A DNA stretch of 64,000 nt from Microbacterium sp. ProA8 (GCF_039905635.1 NZ_CP157000.1:3348001-3412000); one strand, 5' to 3'; positions 42,501 through 57,500 are shown, counted from the stretch's first letter. Notes: generated by a model not told the origin, from the sequence alone. Made by a program: numbers and translations.

Positions 42501-45500
42501 TCGTGAGGCCGCCGTGCGGACCGGGCACGAACACGTTCTGCGATCCCAGAGCCTTGCTCGGCAGCAGATCGCCGCGATCGAGCGTGAGCGTCCGCCCGTC
42601 GACCGAGATGCCCATGAGACGCCACTGGCCGTCGATTCCGGCGATCCGCACGAGCTGGCCGACCACGAAGCCGTCGGCGACGAAGCTGCCGCTCGAGCGG
42701 GTCACGGTGCCGCCCGCAGCGCCCCCGGCGATCGTCACCGGCGTCGTGATCGTCACCGGGACGTCGGCCGCCGTGACGGTCGCCGTCGCGGCCACCGGCA
42801 GCGTTCCGGTGAGGAACTTGAGGTACATCACCGTGCTGTCTGTCGTGTCTTCCGGGTGGTCGTCGCCGAAGCCGGTGACGAGGAAGGTCGACACCCGGCC
42901 GCCCTCGGTGATCGTCACGGTCTGACCGACGAGGAAGCCCTGCGCCTTCCAGTCGAACGGGGTCGGACGCGTCAGCCGGTGCGTCGTACCGGCCGGGATG
43001 CCGCTGCCCGCGCCCTGCGGCGTCAGCGTGACGGCACCGGTCGCCTTCACCGGCACGTCCGGCTGGAGGGTGCCCTGCACGTCGAGGCGGTCGTTGCCGG
43101 AGCCGAGGAACAGGTTGATGACCTCGATCGTCGACTTGCCGGCATCCGTCGTGTAGCCCGTACCGTCGAACGACACCGAGCCGAAGCTGATGCCGCCGGG
43201 GAAGATCTGCGGCTCTCCGAACGTCTCGTTCTGCGTGCCGCCGTACGAGCTGCCGAAGTCGAGATCCTTCGCCATGCCGAGGCCGCGCAGCGTGGTGGAG
43301 GTCATCGCGCCCCAGTTGTTCGCCACGCTGGAGTCGCCATAGATGTTGAGCACGTCGATCTGCTTCGACTCCGGCGCCTGGGTGGCGATGGCGAAGAGCG
43401 GGCCGTCCTGCTCGCCCGGAAGCTTGAGGCCGAGCTCGAGCGACCGGTCGGCGCCGGTGACGCCGCCCTCGACCGCGAGCGGGCCGCGCAGGCGCGTCAG
43501 CAGGTGCTGGGTCGCGGGGAAGGTCTTCACGCCCTGCCGGATGAGGGGCTGGTAATACCCGGTGTCGCCCTGCAGCTCGATGCGCTGGTCGGTCATCCAG
43601 TTCGCCGTCGTGAAGACGGCCTGCGCCGCGATGCGCGTGACGGTGAGCGGGCCGACGAGGCTGCCGAACGAGTCGCCCCACAGCGACAGGCCGAACTCGA
43701 GCTGCTGGTCGTGCGCGGTGTTCGTGCCGCGGATGTTCTGGATCTTGCCGATCGCGCAGCGCCCGAAGCCGTCGCACACCTTGACCCACTGGCCCTCGAG
43801 GAAGCCGTCGGCCAGCCAGCCGCCGGCGCTCCGCGTGATGCGCCAGCGGTTCACGAGGTCGTCGCCCGGGGTCAGCGCGATGCCGCTGACGGCGCCGCTC
43901 CACTTGCCGCGGAAGGTGAGGGCGTTGATGGTCGTGGCCTCTGCTGTCGCACCGGAGCAGTTGAGGGCCGGGCTGACCTGGAACGAACCGGCCGACACCG
44001 CGCCGATGACGGTGTAGACGCCGGTGCAGGCACCGAACGTGAGCCGCATCCCGGTGGTGATGCCGTCGTCGATGAAGCTGCCGGTGTCGCTGCCGTTGGT
44101 GCGGCTGACCGTGCTGCCGGCGAAGCCCAGGTTGCCGAGGAAGAGGCGGGACGGGATGTCGCCGCCGATCTCGACGTAGTCGAGCGGGGTGACGGCGACG
44201 CCGTTGATCTTGACGACGTCGACGAGGCCGTCGGGCGTGATCGCGACGTTCACGTTCGCGGTCGGCTTGGTGGTGAGGCGGATGATGTACTCGTCGTTCG
44301 CGCCGCCTTGCACGATGACCGTGTCGGTGCCGGTCGGGATCGTGACCACCTGCGCCGACTCGTCGTCGTAGACCAGGACGTCGGTGCGCTGGATGCCGCT
44401 GCGCAGGTTCGGGAACCGGTAGGCGTCCGTCGCGCCGGCCTGGCCCCACGTGATGACGGCGGTCGTCGGGTCGCCGGCGACCGGGTTGTTGCGGGCCCGC
44501 AGCGTGAGGCGCACCGCGATGTTCCAGTTGGAGTGGTCGAACGTGAGGAGGTATGAGGTGCCGCCGTCGGCCTCGTGGACGAGCGTCCAGCGCGCACCCA
44601 GGGCGGCTTCGGCCGCCGCGTCGTCGATCTGCAGGATCCGCTGGCTGTCGGCATCCATCGTGATCTTGACCGTGATCACGAGGCCGCAGCCCGGGTTCGC
44701 CGCGGGGCACGGGTCTTTGGCCAGCTGCACCAGCACGTCATCGAGGCGCTGGGTCGCCGCATCCCCTTCGATGACCACGCCGCGATCGTCGAGGACCGTG
44801 GTGCCCGGCTCGACGTGGGTCACGTACACGCCCGGGGTGTCGTCGTCGTACACCCGCACGTTGACCTGGCGGACCGCGGCGCCGTGGAACTCGACATCCA
44901 CGCCGGGGTTCTGCGCGATCACGGAGTGCTGCACCACCACTGTGCGGTCGCCCTCGGAGCGTCCGTCGTCGACGGCCCGTACGTAGACACGCTGCGGCAT
45001 GCTCCAGTTGGAGCCGTCGAAGGTCAGCACCACCGCACGGCCGGCTTCGTCGACGAGCACGCCGCCCCGGATGTAGTGCCGCTGGAAGTCGCCGCCGCTC
45101 ATGCACTGGTCGCCGTACGGGAAGGTGTCGACGCACAGCCAGATCGTGTCGGCAGGCCCGTCGGTGAGCCCGTAGCCGGTCGGGTTGTCGAAGGTGTCGC
45201 GCGCCTCCTCATCGGGGGATGCCGCGGCCGAGACGGTCACGTACACCTGGTGCTGCGGGGCATGGCTGAGTTCGACCGTGTAGTAGGCGGTCTGCGTGAT
45301 CGGGCCGGACGTCGTCCCCTCGCGCACACTGGTCGAGGTGCCGGGCTCCTTGATGACGACGACGCCGGTGTTCCCGGTCGCGAGGTTGTACGGCACGCCG
45401 TCGACGACGATGCCGTCATAGCGCGGGTCGTCGGAGCGCACGATGTGGTCGACGGCGCCCGAGAGGCCCTCGAGCTCGCGGGTGACGATGTCGGCGGTCA

Positions 45501-48500
45501 CGTCGCCCGCGACCGAGATCTGGTCGCTGCCCAGGCCGCCGATGACGCGGTAGGCCACACCGAAGGCCGTGGAGAGGACGAAGAACTGGTCGTCACCCTC
45601 GAGGCCGTCGATCTCCAGGACCTCGATGGTGGCGTACTTCACGTTCAGGCCGGCGCCGTAGATCGCCTTGTCGGTGATCGCGAAGTCGTCGGCGAACTCG
45701 GTGCCGAGGATGACGAGCTTGTCGAACCCGGTGCCGCCGTCGACGTTGACCGGAGCGTTGACGTTGTACTGCACCTCGTCCTCGCCGCCGCCGGCACGGA
45801 TGTCGAGCGGCCGGCTGGTCGAGAACCCGAGGCCGATCACCGGCACCGCGACGCCGTTCGCGTCGAGCGGGATGACGTCGTCGAGCCACTTCGTGTTGTC
45901 GAGGTCGATGCTCGGGTTGCCGGGCGTGGGAGTGAAGGTCGTGTGCGCGTCGGCGTTGTTGCAGGTGCCGTCGTCGTTGTTGTCCTTGCGGAATCCGGTG
46001 TAGCCGTCGGCGTCGGCGGCGTTGCAGACCCCGTCGTTGTTGGAGTCGACCGGGAAGAGGTCGGTGCCGGGCACCACCGTGAGCGTGACGTCCGCGAGCG
46101 TGCAGAGGCCGTCGCCGGTGGCGTCGGTGTCGCACACTGCGGCGATCGCGAAGGCCCGGACGATGAACAGGTCGTTGTCGTCGTCGCCGTTGAGCTGGAT
46201 CTCGGCCTGGTTCGAGTAGACGACGAACCGGTCGTTGCCGGTGCCGCCGGTGGCCAGCAGCGGCGCGTGCGTCCCGGGGCTCAGCCAGCCGCGCGTCGTG
46301 GGCACGAGCGACGGGAAGGTGTCGGCCGGGAGTAGCGCGCCGCCGTCCGGAGCCGGGTCGCTGTCGCGCTGCGTGCCGAAGATCTGCCCGATCTGGAACG
46401 CGTCGTTGCCGGCGCCGCCGTCGAGGGTCATCGTCGCCTGCGTGTCGTCGACGTAGAACGCGTCGTTGCCGCCGAGGCCGTAGACCGTGATGCGGCCGTT
46501 GAGCGCCCGGTCGTAGGTGATGCGCTGCACCTTCGCGCTCGGCTCGTTGCCCTGCGTGCGGTCGCGGTAGAGGCCGATGCCGCCGTCGGTGCTCTCGTTG
46601 CCGGCCAGCAGGGCGATGTACGCCGGGTGGTCGGCGGGGTCGCTCGGGGCGCTGCAGACGGCCGCGCCGCCGACCGCCGTCACCGCGAACGGCGATTCGT
46701 TGTCGATGCAGGTCAGCGCCCGCAGCAGCCAGATGTCGTCGGCGCGGAGCCCGGTGTTGTGCGCCGGGTCGAGGTCGTCGAAGCCGTACACCGCGAGCTC
46801 GTCGACACCCTGATTCGCGGGGCCGGAGTCCAGCACCTGGATGTTGTAGTTGCGCACGTTGCCGTGACTGCCGTTGGTGTGGACGGCGTAGTGGTCGCTC
46901 TCGCCCTGACCGTCGAGCGTCAGCACGTGGCCGGCTCCGGTGCCGCCGGTCGCGGGGCTCGTGACGACGTTCATCGACTGCAGGTAGTAGACCGTGAGGA
47001 TGTCTTCGCCGTCGGCGGTGTTCGAGGCACCCGAGCCGTTGCCGTGCACCGTCGTCCTCGCGCCGAGGAAGATGTAGCCGTCGTCGCCCCACTGCTCTTT
47101 GTTGAGCCCGGGATCGGAGGTCTGTGCCCGGTCGAGTCCCGACCGGTCGCCGAGCACGATCACGTCGACGTCGCTGCCGCCCCAGACGTTCGTCTGGCGG
47201 CCGGGTACCGGGTTGACGCTCGAGGGGGTGCAGGTGCTGAGCGGGTCGTCGCCGGCGCCGGCGTCGGACACGACGCAGTCGGCGACGATGCGGCCCCGCA
47301 GGATCATCGACGTGCCCCACTCGGCGGCGCCGCCGCCGGTGTCGAGGTTGCCGAAGTCGCCGCGCATGTCGATCGAGAGATCGGCCAGGACCTGGCTGTT
47401 CTGGTGGAGCGTGATGTCATCGCCGACGCGGAGTTCGACCGAGCCCTGCTCGGCGAAGATCGTGCCGTGGGGGATGCCGCGCGGGGCGTCCGCGTCGTTC
47501 TGCGGTCCGCGCGTGTTCGATTCGGCGAACCGGGCGGTGCCGGCGGCCACGAGGTACAGGTCTTCGTCGAGCTGCACGGACTCGCGGACGGTGAGCCGGA
47601 TGTCTCCGGTGAGAGAGTGGGCGAGCACGAGGCGCAGGTACGCGTCGGTCTCGGTGTAGTAGATGCCTGTGGTTGCCTCCAGGCCGACGTCGTCGCCGGC
47701 CGCGGCCAGTGCGGGATCGGACTTCCAGGGCGAGTTCGGGTCGTCGCCGCAGTTGAGCCAGGTGCACGCGAACGGGGGCGCGCGACCGGAGTCGACCATG
47801 ACGTCCTTCGAGGTCAGACCGATCGAGCCGCCGTTGGCATCGATGTCGACGGCGTCGCCGCGGACGTTGTCCTCGTCAGGGTCGAGCTTCGCGTTCAGGA
47901 TGCTGCCGCCCGTGGTTCGCAGGCCCACATTGCCCGTCGCGAGCGACGAGCTGCCGCCGGTGAAGATCTCCCAGATCGGCATGTCGCCGGTGAGCTCGTC
48001 GAGGAAGATGCCCTCGGTCGAGCCGCCGCCGATCGCGGCCGCGGTGTCATGGGCCTTCAGCACGCCGCCGCCGATGCCCGTCGGCTGGTTGACGGCGGTG
48101 TTGATCTCCAGCCAGTTGCTCGGGACGCCGATGCCTCCGAGCACGCCGCCCTCGCCGGCGTACATGGTGATGTTGACACCTGTGACGTCGATCGTCGGCC
48201 GGCCGTCGGCATCCAGGATCCGCCGCGGCGAGTGCAGGATGACGTCGCCGTTCGTCGAGTGGATGTGGCCGACGAGCATGTCGCCCTCGATCTCGGTCGC
48301 GGTGATGTTCCCGTTGGTGCGCAGGAAGATCTGCGAGACGTTGACCGCCATCCCGGGGTCGTCGACCGGTCCGGCGTGGCCGGCTCCGCCGGTCCAGGCC
48401 GAGTCGACCTGCGCGACGATGTGGACGGTCGTGTCGGGAGTGTCGGCGGTGACCGTGTGCGTGGCGCTGTCGATCTGCGTCGTGAAGCAGGTCTTGGGCT

Positions 48501-51500
48501 CCTCGCCGCCGGTGGTGACGTGGCAGACGTCGATGTCGTCGCCCGCGCGCAGATCGCTGAAGTCGTAGGTGGACTCGATCTCGCCGTCGACGTCGGTGCC
48601 GAGCGCGCGGAGGATGTGGGCGAGGTTCGGGTCCGACACGTCGGGCCGGAAGTGCGTCTCGTACGATCCCGAACCGCTGCCGCAGTTGCCCGGATACGCG
48701 CCCGCGCACAGGCCCCGGTCGTAGGAGAGACCGTCGTTGATCAGCGGGGCGTAGGTCGACGGGAATGTGAAGCCGTAGTACGTCGACAGGTTCGACGGGT
48801 GGTACAGGTCGACGACGACGAGCACGAGACCCGTCTGCCCGTCGCCGTTCTTCGAGTCGTTGAGCACCACGTCGACGTCGTCGCCGGCGCGGACACGGTC
48901 GATGACGATGATGCCCGGAGTGCCGAGCGCGACGACGGCCGGATCGATGCGGCGGAAGTAGGTGAGGTCGACGACCGCGTCCTTGCCGGCATCCACCGTG
49001 ACGACAGGCAGCTTCCTGCACGGCGCGGCACCGTCGCAGAAGTCCGCGTCGGGGTGGATGTAGTCGACGAGCTCGACCTCGATCGGGTTGCGCTCCGGGT
49101 CGGGGTTCGCGTGCGTGGGGCTCTGGTGGCCGATGTCGCCGCGCGGGGCGTCGAGGGTGAGGACGTTCGTGCGGATGAGCTCATGCCCGGAGCCCGACAG
49201 GATGTCACCCGACGCGTTGAAGATCCACGTCTTGCCCAGCGGGTTCTCGATGTAGTCGTCGAGGCGGATGAACGGCTGACGCACCGGGCACACGAACGCG
49301 CATGAGTTGTGCACCTTCACCTCGGTCGGCGGGAAGGTGTACTCGATGTCGAAGTCGAACGTGCTGCCCGGCGAGGCCTCGGGCTGGGCGACGACCGCGG
49401 CGTCGGGGATCTGCTGCACGCGGATGTCGATGCGGGGCGGGTTCAGCGAGTTGACCACGTCGATGATGTTCGTCACCAGATTGAGGCTGGACGCGTTCAG
49501 GATGCGCACGAAGTCCCACGTCTGCTGGAATTCGAAGCTGCCGTCGACGCCCCAGATGATGCCGTCGGGCACCGAGAGGCCCAGCGACGCCAGGTTGTTC
49601 GCGAGGAACCGCGCCTGGGCTCCGTGGTCGTAGACGATGTCGTCGACCGTGATCGTGCTGCCGGTGAGCTGGCCCGTGGTGTGGGTGTCGGTGAACGGGT
49701 TGTCTTCGAAGCAGTGACCCTGATCGTCGCAGACGCGCACGTTCGAGATCGCGATGATCGTGCCGTCGGCGGCGATCTCGAGCACCGGGTTGGGCTCGCC
49801 CAGCATGATGACACGGCTCTCCCAGAAGATGTCGCGTCGCAGCGGTGCGTTGTTGCCGGTCTCGAGCCCGTCGTTGCCGACGTCGAGCAGTCCGCCGTCG
49901 GTCGTCGCGTGACGCCGCAGCTGCGCGATCTGGTCGTTGACGGCGACCGTCAGGTCGGAGGTCGTGATGGTCGCGCCCGATCGGCCGATCACCTTGGCCT
50001 GCATGGCCTGCGGCTCGTCGGCGCCGTCGCCGACGATGTTGTGGATCTCGAAGATGCGAGCGTACGAGTCGGTGCCGCCCCCTCCGCAGTCGCACTCGGC
50101 GAACGCGTCGGCGTTCAGGTCGACGCCGAGCCATTCGGCGAGGATCGCGGTGTCGACGTGGCCGGTGAGCTGAAGGCCGGCGACGAGGTACGTGCGCGTG
50201 TATCCCTCGATCGCGATCTCGGAGTCTGCGTCGGAATCGGCTCCCAGCGCGATCGCGTAGGTCTTGGTGTGCGCGTACGCGTTCATCTTGTCGACGAACG
50301 CGCCGATGCGGACGTGCCGTGCCGTGATGACCCCGCCCGCCTCCGTCGTCGTGTCGGCCTTGTCGTCGCCGATGCCGACATACACGTTCGCCTCGGTCTC
50401 GGCCGACGCGCCCAGACCGCCCACGTCGGCGATCGAGTCGGCGAAGCCGTCGACGGAGGTGTGCGACTCGACCGCCACCCGGTTCGCCCCACGGAGGGTG
50501 CCTGCGGTCACCGTCTTGGTGTCGTAGGCGGCCCAGGCCGAGGTCGATCCGAACGAGCCGCCGACGAAGCCGCCCTGCTGCGTGTTGGCGTACACGCGCG
50601 GGCGCAGGTCGCTGTTGGCGGCGATGAGGATGTTGCGGGATGCCTCGACCTCGGCGCCCGCCGCGATGGTCACGGTGTTGGTGACGGTGGTCTTGGAACG
50701 CGCAGCCGAGTCGCCGATCGAGATCGCGCCGCCGCCGGCATTGCCTGCGACGCCCTTGGCGAGCGCCGTGCCGTTCGTGGTGATGGTGACGTCGCGGCCC
50801 TTGACGTTTGCGCTCGCCTCGACCGTCGCCGAGATGACGAGCGTCGTCGTGGCGTCGGAGGACGCCGTCGACACGTTGATCGCGCCGCCGCCGCCGCCTG
50901 CGGCGGTCGCCGAGATGACGCCGTCGCTGGAGCTCGCTGCTCCCGACGGCCCGCCGATCCCGTCGAGCTTCTGCGAGCCGGTCCCTGCCGACAGCTGCAG
51001 CACCAGTCGCTGCTCGCCGCTGCCGGCGCTGGAGAGGTCGAGTCCCTCCACCCGGAAGATGTGCGGATAGCCGCCGCCGTCGCTGAGGTTGATCGCGGTG
51101 CCGCCGAGCGTGAGCGACAGCTGGAACGTGGATCCGTTCGCGCCGACCACGTAGTAGCCGTGGCCGTCGTCGAGATTGCCGATCTCGAAGTCGCCGTCGG
51201 CGTCGAGACGGTGGCGGGTCAGCTTGCCGTTGGGGCTCTGGTCGGCGGTCAGACCGATCGCGATGACGGAGCCGCCGAAGGTGTCGTTCCCGCCGAGGCC
51301 GGCCGGCGACGACTGGCACCCGTTGCCGTGCTCGTCGATGCCCACCGCGCGGCAGTAAGTGGCGGCGAGTCGGAGGTGCTGACCGTCGTTGCGGATCACG
51401 TAGTAGTACGTTCCGCTGGACAGCCCGCCGATCGCGCTGCCGCCGGTCGCGGTGTAGTACACGCGGGTGCCGCTGGCGGGCACCGTGTCGTCGATCGTCT

Positions 51501-54500
51501 GGTTGCCGTCCTGGTCGGTGCTGACATTGATGACGTTGCCCGAGACCGCCGTGCTCGAGAACAGACCTGCCGGCGGGGCGGTGTGGTACGTCACGTACTG
51601 CCCGTTGCTGAAGCCCCCCGAGATCTTGTCGTCCGTGTCGTCGATGTCGCCGCCCGTGATCACCTGCGGCGGGTGCACCACGTCGACCGACGTGGACTGC
51701 AGCTTGATACGGAAGACGTCGATCACGTAGACCTTGTAGACGCCGCCGGCGACGAGGCCGCCGATCGCTCCGCCGGTGGGCTGATAGACGACCAGGTCAC
51801 CGGTCTTGAGGTTGTGGGCGCGCCCGCCGAAGTCGATGATGTCGGTCGCCGGGTCGACGGTGGCGCCCTCGACCGTGTCGGGGGTGGCCGGGTTGTCGAA
51901 GATGAACGAGACGCCGAGCATGAGGGTTGTCGCGCCGGTCACGATGACGTTGACGGTGCGTCCTTCCAGGTTCGGGACGATCATCGTGCCGCCCTGCGAA
52001 CGGTAGATGACGACCTGACCGTCGTACGCGTTGTGCACCTTGCTGAAGGTGATCATGTTCGACGACACCGCGGCGCCGTCGAAGGTGCCGTCGGAGGCGT
52101 CCGCCGGCTTGACGTTGCTCGTCGCGTCGAGCGTGACATCGCCGGTCGTGCTGGTGATCGACGACCCGCCCGTGATGGTCGCCCGCACCGTCGGGTTCAT
52201 CCATGCCGACGCACCGAACAGGTTGATGTTCAGGAGGCCGCCGCTGCCGCTCGACGTCGCAGCGTCCGCGTCGTTGAAGCTCTCGGCCTTCGCTGAGATG
52301 TCACCCGACACGATGATGACGGACGAGGATCCGCCGAGTGTGACGGCGACGGTGGGGGTGCCGGTCGCGGTCGACGACGAGTCGCTGATCGACAGCACCC
52401 CGCCACCGGCATTCGCCATCCCCGCGAACGAGAGATCCTGCGCCTTCGCGAGGACGTCCAGAGCGCCGGCTCCGCTCCCGGTGCCGACCCGCACGTGACC
52501 GAGCAGGTCCGCGCGCGTGGTGCCCGACGCATCGGCGGTCGGGTTCGCGTCAGGGGCGATGCTGGCGAGGAACGCACCCTGCGTGCGCTTGTAGCTGGCG
52601 ATCGCCGAGTTGTACGAACGGGCGCGCAGGGCTGCGGTGGCGGATGCTGCGGCCAGCGTGGCTCCCGCCCCCACCGTTGCGATCGTCGACGCGTGCGCCT
52701 GCGCCAGCATGGTCACGCTGCTGATGGCGAGCCCGATGGAGAACGTCACCGACCCGGCGGACGCGCTCACCTCGTTGCCCGTGAGGTAGTTCGCGCCGTC
52801 GAAGTTGTGCCAGGCGAGGACCGCCGCGTTCCCGAGCGTGCTTCGGACGAGTCCGGTGCCCGAGATCGACGCCGCGGTGTGCGTCTGGTCGCTCGCGGTG
52901 ACCGAGCCGCCCACGCCCGAGGCGAGCGCCGAGATGGCCATCGCCTTGTACAGCGCCGACACCGCGATCCGCGCGTCGGCGAGCACCGTGACGTCGCCCG
53001 CGGTCTGCAGGTCCCCGCCCACGCGGGCCGTGACGGCCACCGAAGCGATCGCCTTGAGCGTGGCACTCGTGAACCCGAGGCCGATGGAGCCGGCCGCCGA
53101 GCGCCCCTGGATGCGAGGGTGTGCGTCGGCGCGGGCCGTCACGGTCGCGCTCTGGATCGTGCCGGATGTCCCGTCGAAGTACGCGTCGACGGTGCCGCCC
53201 GAGGTCGCCGCGCCGATCACCACTCCGATGCCTGCGAGCAGGCCCGCCGAGAGCGACAGGGCGTCGACCTGCGCGTCCCCGAACGACCGAGCGAGCACTC
53301 GAAGCAGGGACGAGGCGCTGATCTGCGTGCCGCCGCCGACGCCGGCGACCAGCACCGGGGAGTTCGTCGCCTTGGCCTCGGCTCCGCCGATACCCGCGCC
53401 CAGTCCGATCGAGCCGAGCGTCGCGCGTGCGAAGGCCGGCGCCACGCTGTGGGAACCATCCGAGATAGCGCCGTTCGCGTCATTGATGACGCCGAACGTG
53501 TAGCTCGGCGAGAGCAGGTTGCCTGCCGCGTCGACGTTGGCCCGCGCGACCAGTTCGACCAGGCCGCCCGACAGCGAGCCGCCGCCCACCGTGTACGCCT
53601 TGACGGTGGGGCTCACCGTCGCGTTCGACGTCGTCCAGCCCGCCGCCGCGCCGGCCGAGAGGCCGAAGCCCTTCGCATCGGCGATGGCGATGGCGATGGC
53701 GGCGGCTACGAACGAGATCGCGGCGCTCCCCGCATCCACCTGTGCCCGATCGCCCAGGTACGCCAGCACGGTCGGAGACGACACCGCCGTCGCGTCGGTG
53801 CCGGCGATGTCCAGGCCGAGACTCACGGTGAGCGATGCCGACGAGGCGAGCGGCTGCGATGTGTGCGCGGCCGTGACCGTGACCGGGCCGGTCGTGGTCA
53901 CGCTGGTCGGGTCCGTCGCGTCGGCGGCGCTCGTGCCGGCCTTCGGGCCGATGTACGCCGCGGTGGTCGTGGAGTCCTCGGCGTACAGCTCCACGCCGGC
54001 TCCGCCGATGAGCGAAACTCCGACCGCGGCGCTGGCGACGCTCGGGCTGCTGGTGCCGCCGGCGGTCATCGTGACCGATCCCGCGGTGACGTCGGCGCGG
54101 TCGTCGATGTGGGCGGCGATGAGACCGGCGGTGTACGCCTCGAGGTGCACGAACGAGATGTTGATCGGCGCGACCGTGATGCGGGTCGCCGTCGCGGTGG
54201 ACACGGCCGTGCGGGTCGCGGTCATCGTGAGCGCCCCGGAGCCGAGGGTGACGGTCTCGTCGTCGCCGATGTACACCTCGGTGGTGCCGCCTACCCGCGA
54301 CACCGGGTTGGTGACGAGGATGTTGGCGAAGGCGGCGAGACCCACCATCTTCGCATCGGTCACGGCGTCGGGAGTCGCCGTGGCGGTGATCGTCAGCGAG
54401 CTGCCCGAGACCGTCTTGCCGTTGCCGACGTAGGCGCGTGTGTTCCCCTGCGAGCGGGCCTCGGGCTGCAGCAGTTGCACGGCGAGCGTGCCGCCGGCGA

Positions 54501-57500
54501 CGCCGCCGACGTTGGCTGTGGCGTCGTCGTCCGAGGTCGCGGCGATCGTGACGGCGCCCGAGACGATCGCGCCGCCCAGCGCCGCCTCCGTCGTCGCGCC
54601 CACCTCGGCGCGGGCGTACGCGACCGCGACGCTCAGGCCGAACCCGATGCTGATGATCTCTGATGCGTCGGCGACGGCCGTGTTGTGCGAGTGGGCGGTT
54701 GCCGAGGCAGAGAATCCGCCGGTGACCTGCCCGGCGTAGACCGCTCCGGTGCGCCCGTTGACCGCAGCCTTGGGGAGCTGCACCGTCACGGCCACGGCGC
54801 CCACGGTGGGCGCGTTCGAGTCCGACGTCGCGTCGTAGGTCGAGTCGGCGGTGACCGTGAACGCGCCGCTGGTCATCGCCGTGCTGCTTGCCGCATCGCC
54901 GCCGGCGATCGTGTCAGCAGAGACTGTGGCGGTCGTGGCGATGCCCGCCATCGCTCCGAGGCCGGCTGCGATGAAGAGGCTGTGGGCGTCGGCCTTCATG
55001 ATCGCATCGGCGTCGATCGTGATCGATCCCGAGCCGCTGACGGCGCCGTTCAAGAGAGCCCGCACAGCACCCGACACGGTCGCCTCGATCACGACGAATC
55101 CCGCGGCGATACCGCCGCCGGCGATGCCCTGCAGCGTGCTGCGCGCGAGGTTCTGCTCGCCCGAGAAGGTCGACAGCAGGGCCTTCACGGTGACGGCGCC
55201 CGAGACGTCGACCGACGCCGCCGAGCCGAGGATCGCGAGCGTCTCACCCGAGACGATGGCGCGCGAGCTGACGCCGGTGACGCTGGCCCCCGCCGATACG
55301 GTCGCGGACTTCGTCTCGGCGACGGCCTGGTTGCCGGCTTGCGACTGGACGAACAGGCTCGCGGTCTTGGTCGGCGTCGACAGGATGTCGCCGTCGAAGC
55401 GCGCCGTTGTCGCGGCTGCCACCTCCGCCAGTGTGATCTGGACCGCGACCGCCGCGGCGATGCCGGCACCGATCGCGAGCGTGTGGGAAGTGGCGCGGTT
55501 CGTCGAGGTCGCCTGCACGATGACGGGATCACCGGGTGCACTCACCACCGAGCCTGCCTTGACCTCGGCCAGGGTTGCCGCCGCGGCGGTGATCTCCGCG
55601 GTCGAGGCGTTCACCGCGGCCCCCGCGATGCCGCCTATGCCGACCAGCACGACCTCGCTCGTCACCCGGTTGGCGCTGCTGGCCTGGACACTCACGCCGG
55701 CGTTGCCTGTCGCGTCGCCTTCGACGGAGGCGGTGGTCGCACCGGCGACTGTGGCGGTCGGCACCGAGACGGCCGCGCCGCCGAGGAGCCCGCCGCCGGC
55801 GAGGTCGGTGTGGACTTCGGCGGTGTGGCCGGACGTCGCCGAGAACGAGATCGCGCCGGAGCTCGACATGAGCTGGTCGTTGTTCGCGTCGGACGAGGTG
55901 GCGGCGACCATGGCGGCCGACGTGATGACGGCGGTGAGCACGTTCACGCCGATGCCGACGCCGAGCGAGCCGGCGACGAGCAGGACCTTCGCCTGCGCGA
56001 AGTTCTGGCCGTTCGCGGTCACCTGCACCGAGCCCGACGAGACGACGTCGCCGTCGAGCGCGGCGACGAGCGCGCTGCCCAGCCGCGCGTCGGCGAACAC
56101 GACGGCACCCGAGAACGCCATGCTCACCTGGATGCTGTTGACGAGCGCGATCGCCTCGTTGCGGCCGGGCTGGCTGGCACTGACCACGACGGCGCCGGTG
56201 GCGGTGATCGACGCGGGTCCTGCGACCCGCGCGGCGACCTCGGCACCGTCGGTGACGACGGCGATGGCGACGGAGGCGTTGAAGGCGGCTCCGGCCACGC
56301 CGATCACGTCGACCTGCGCGGATGCCTGCTGCCGGCCGCTGACGGTCACGCTGACGTCGTTCGCCGAGACGCTTCCGCTCAGGAGTGCCGTGGTGTGCCC
56401 CGAGACGGTCGCGATGGGGACCATCGCCGTGATGGCGGCGCCACCGATCGAGACGCCGGGTGTGTACGCCCGGACCGCGTTCGTGGCCGATGCGCTCACG
56501 GTGACGTCTGCGGTCGGCACCGCGGCGAGGCTCAGGCTTCCCCCGAGCTCGGCCTCGGTGTCGCGATCGCTCGTGGCGACGAGCACGGTGACCCCGACGG
56601 CGAGTGCGCCGGTCGAGACGTTGACGGCGAGAGGCGCAATGGTGGAGCGCTCGGCGGACGCTGCGACGATGACGTCGCCGTCGACCGTGCCGGTGGCGAA
56701 GGATTCGGCACGGGTCACGCCGGAGTAGGTGATCACGGCGACCACGCCGCTGAGTCCGACCGCGATGCCGCCGGCGACGCCGATCGAGAGGACGGTGGGA
56801 ACGAACCGGTCGGAGGCCCGCACCTCGAGGCCGCCGATGTGGTCGAGAACGACGGCGCCGACCTCGGCCAGCGCGTTTCCGTCGATCGTGATCACCGCGA
56901 CCGAGACGCCCGCTGCGCCGGCGCCGACGGTGATGCCGATCGCGTAGACCGACACCTCGCGGTCGGCCCGCGCGTTGACGAACAGCCCGGCGTCTGCCCG
57001 GTCGATGAACGATCCGGTGTCGACATGGGCGGTCTGGGCGGCGTGGTCGTTGAGCACGGCGACCTGCCCGGCGATCGCGATGAACCCGCCGGCACCCGCG
57101 ACGCCGATCTGCGTGGTGCGCTCGGTCGCGAGCGCCTTCACGTCGATACGACCGGGTGCGTCGACGTGCGCTCCGCTGTAGATTCCGGCGTCGGTGTCGA
57201 GCCCGATCGTGAGCACCGTGACGCCCGCGCCGATCGCGCCGATGCCACCGGCCACGGCCCCCGCGAGGGCGAAGACCACGAGCTCATCCGTGGCGATCAC
57301 GCTGACATCCGCGGACTGCGAGTGGACGCTGCCGTAGATGCCCGCCGACGTTCCCGACGGCGGTGCCGGCTGCGTGAAGCGCTGCGTGGTGGGCGACGTC
57401 TGGCTGGACGACGCGCCGACGGCGGTGCTCGTGCCGGCCATGGTGTCGTACACCCGGTTCTGGTACGGCGTGCTGCCGGGGCCGGACGGCGCATCGCCGA

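Noticed and set aside
38479..44556. A 2,025-codon open frame on the plus strand opposite the giant gene
   Set aside because: It is an antisense shadow of high-GC repetitive coding sequence. The product is Arg/Val/Asp/Gly-rich with no domain, no ribosome site and no promoter. The minus frame has recognisable RTX repeats.
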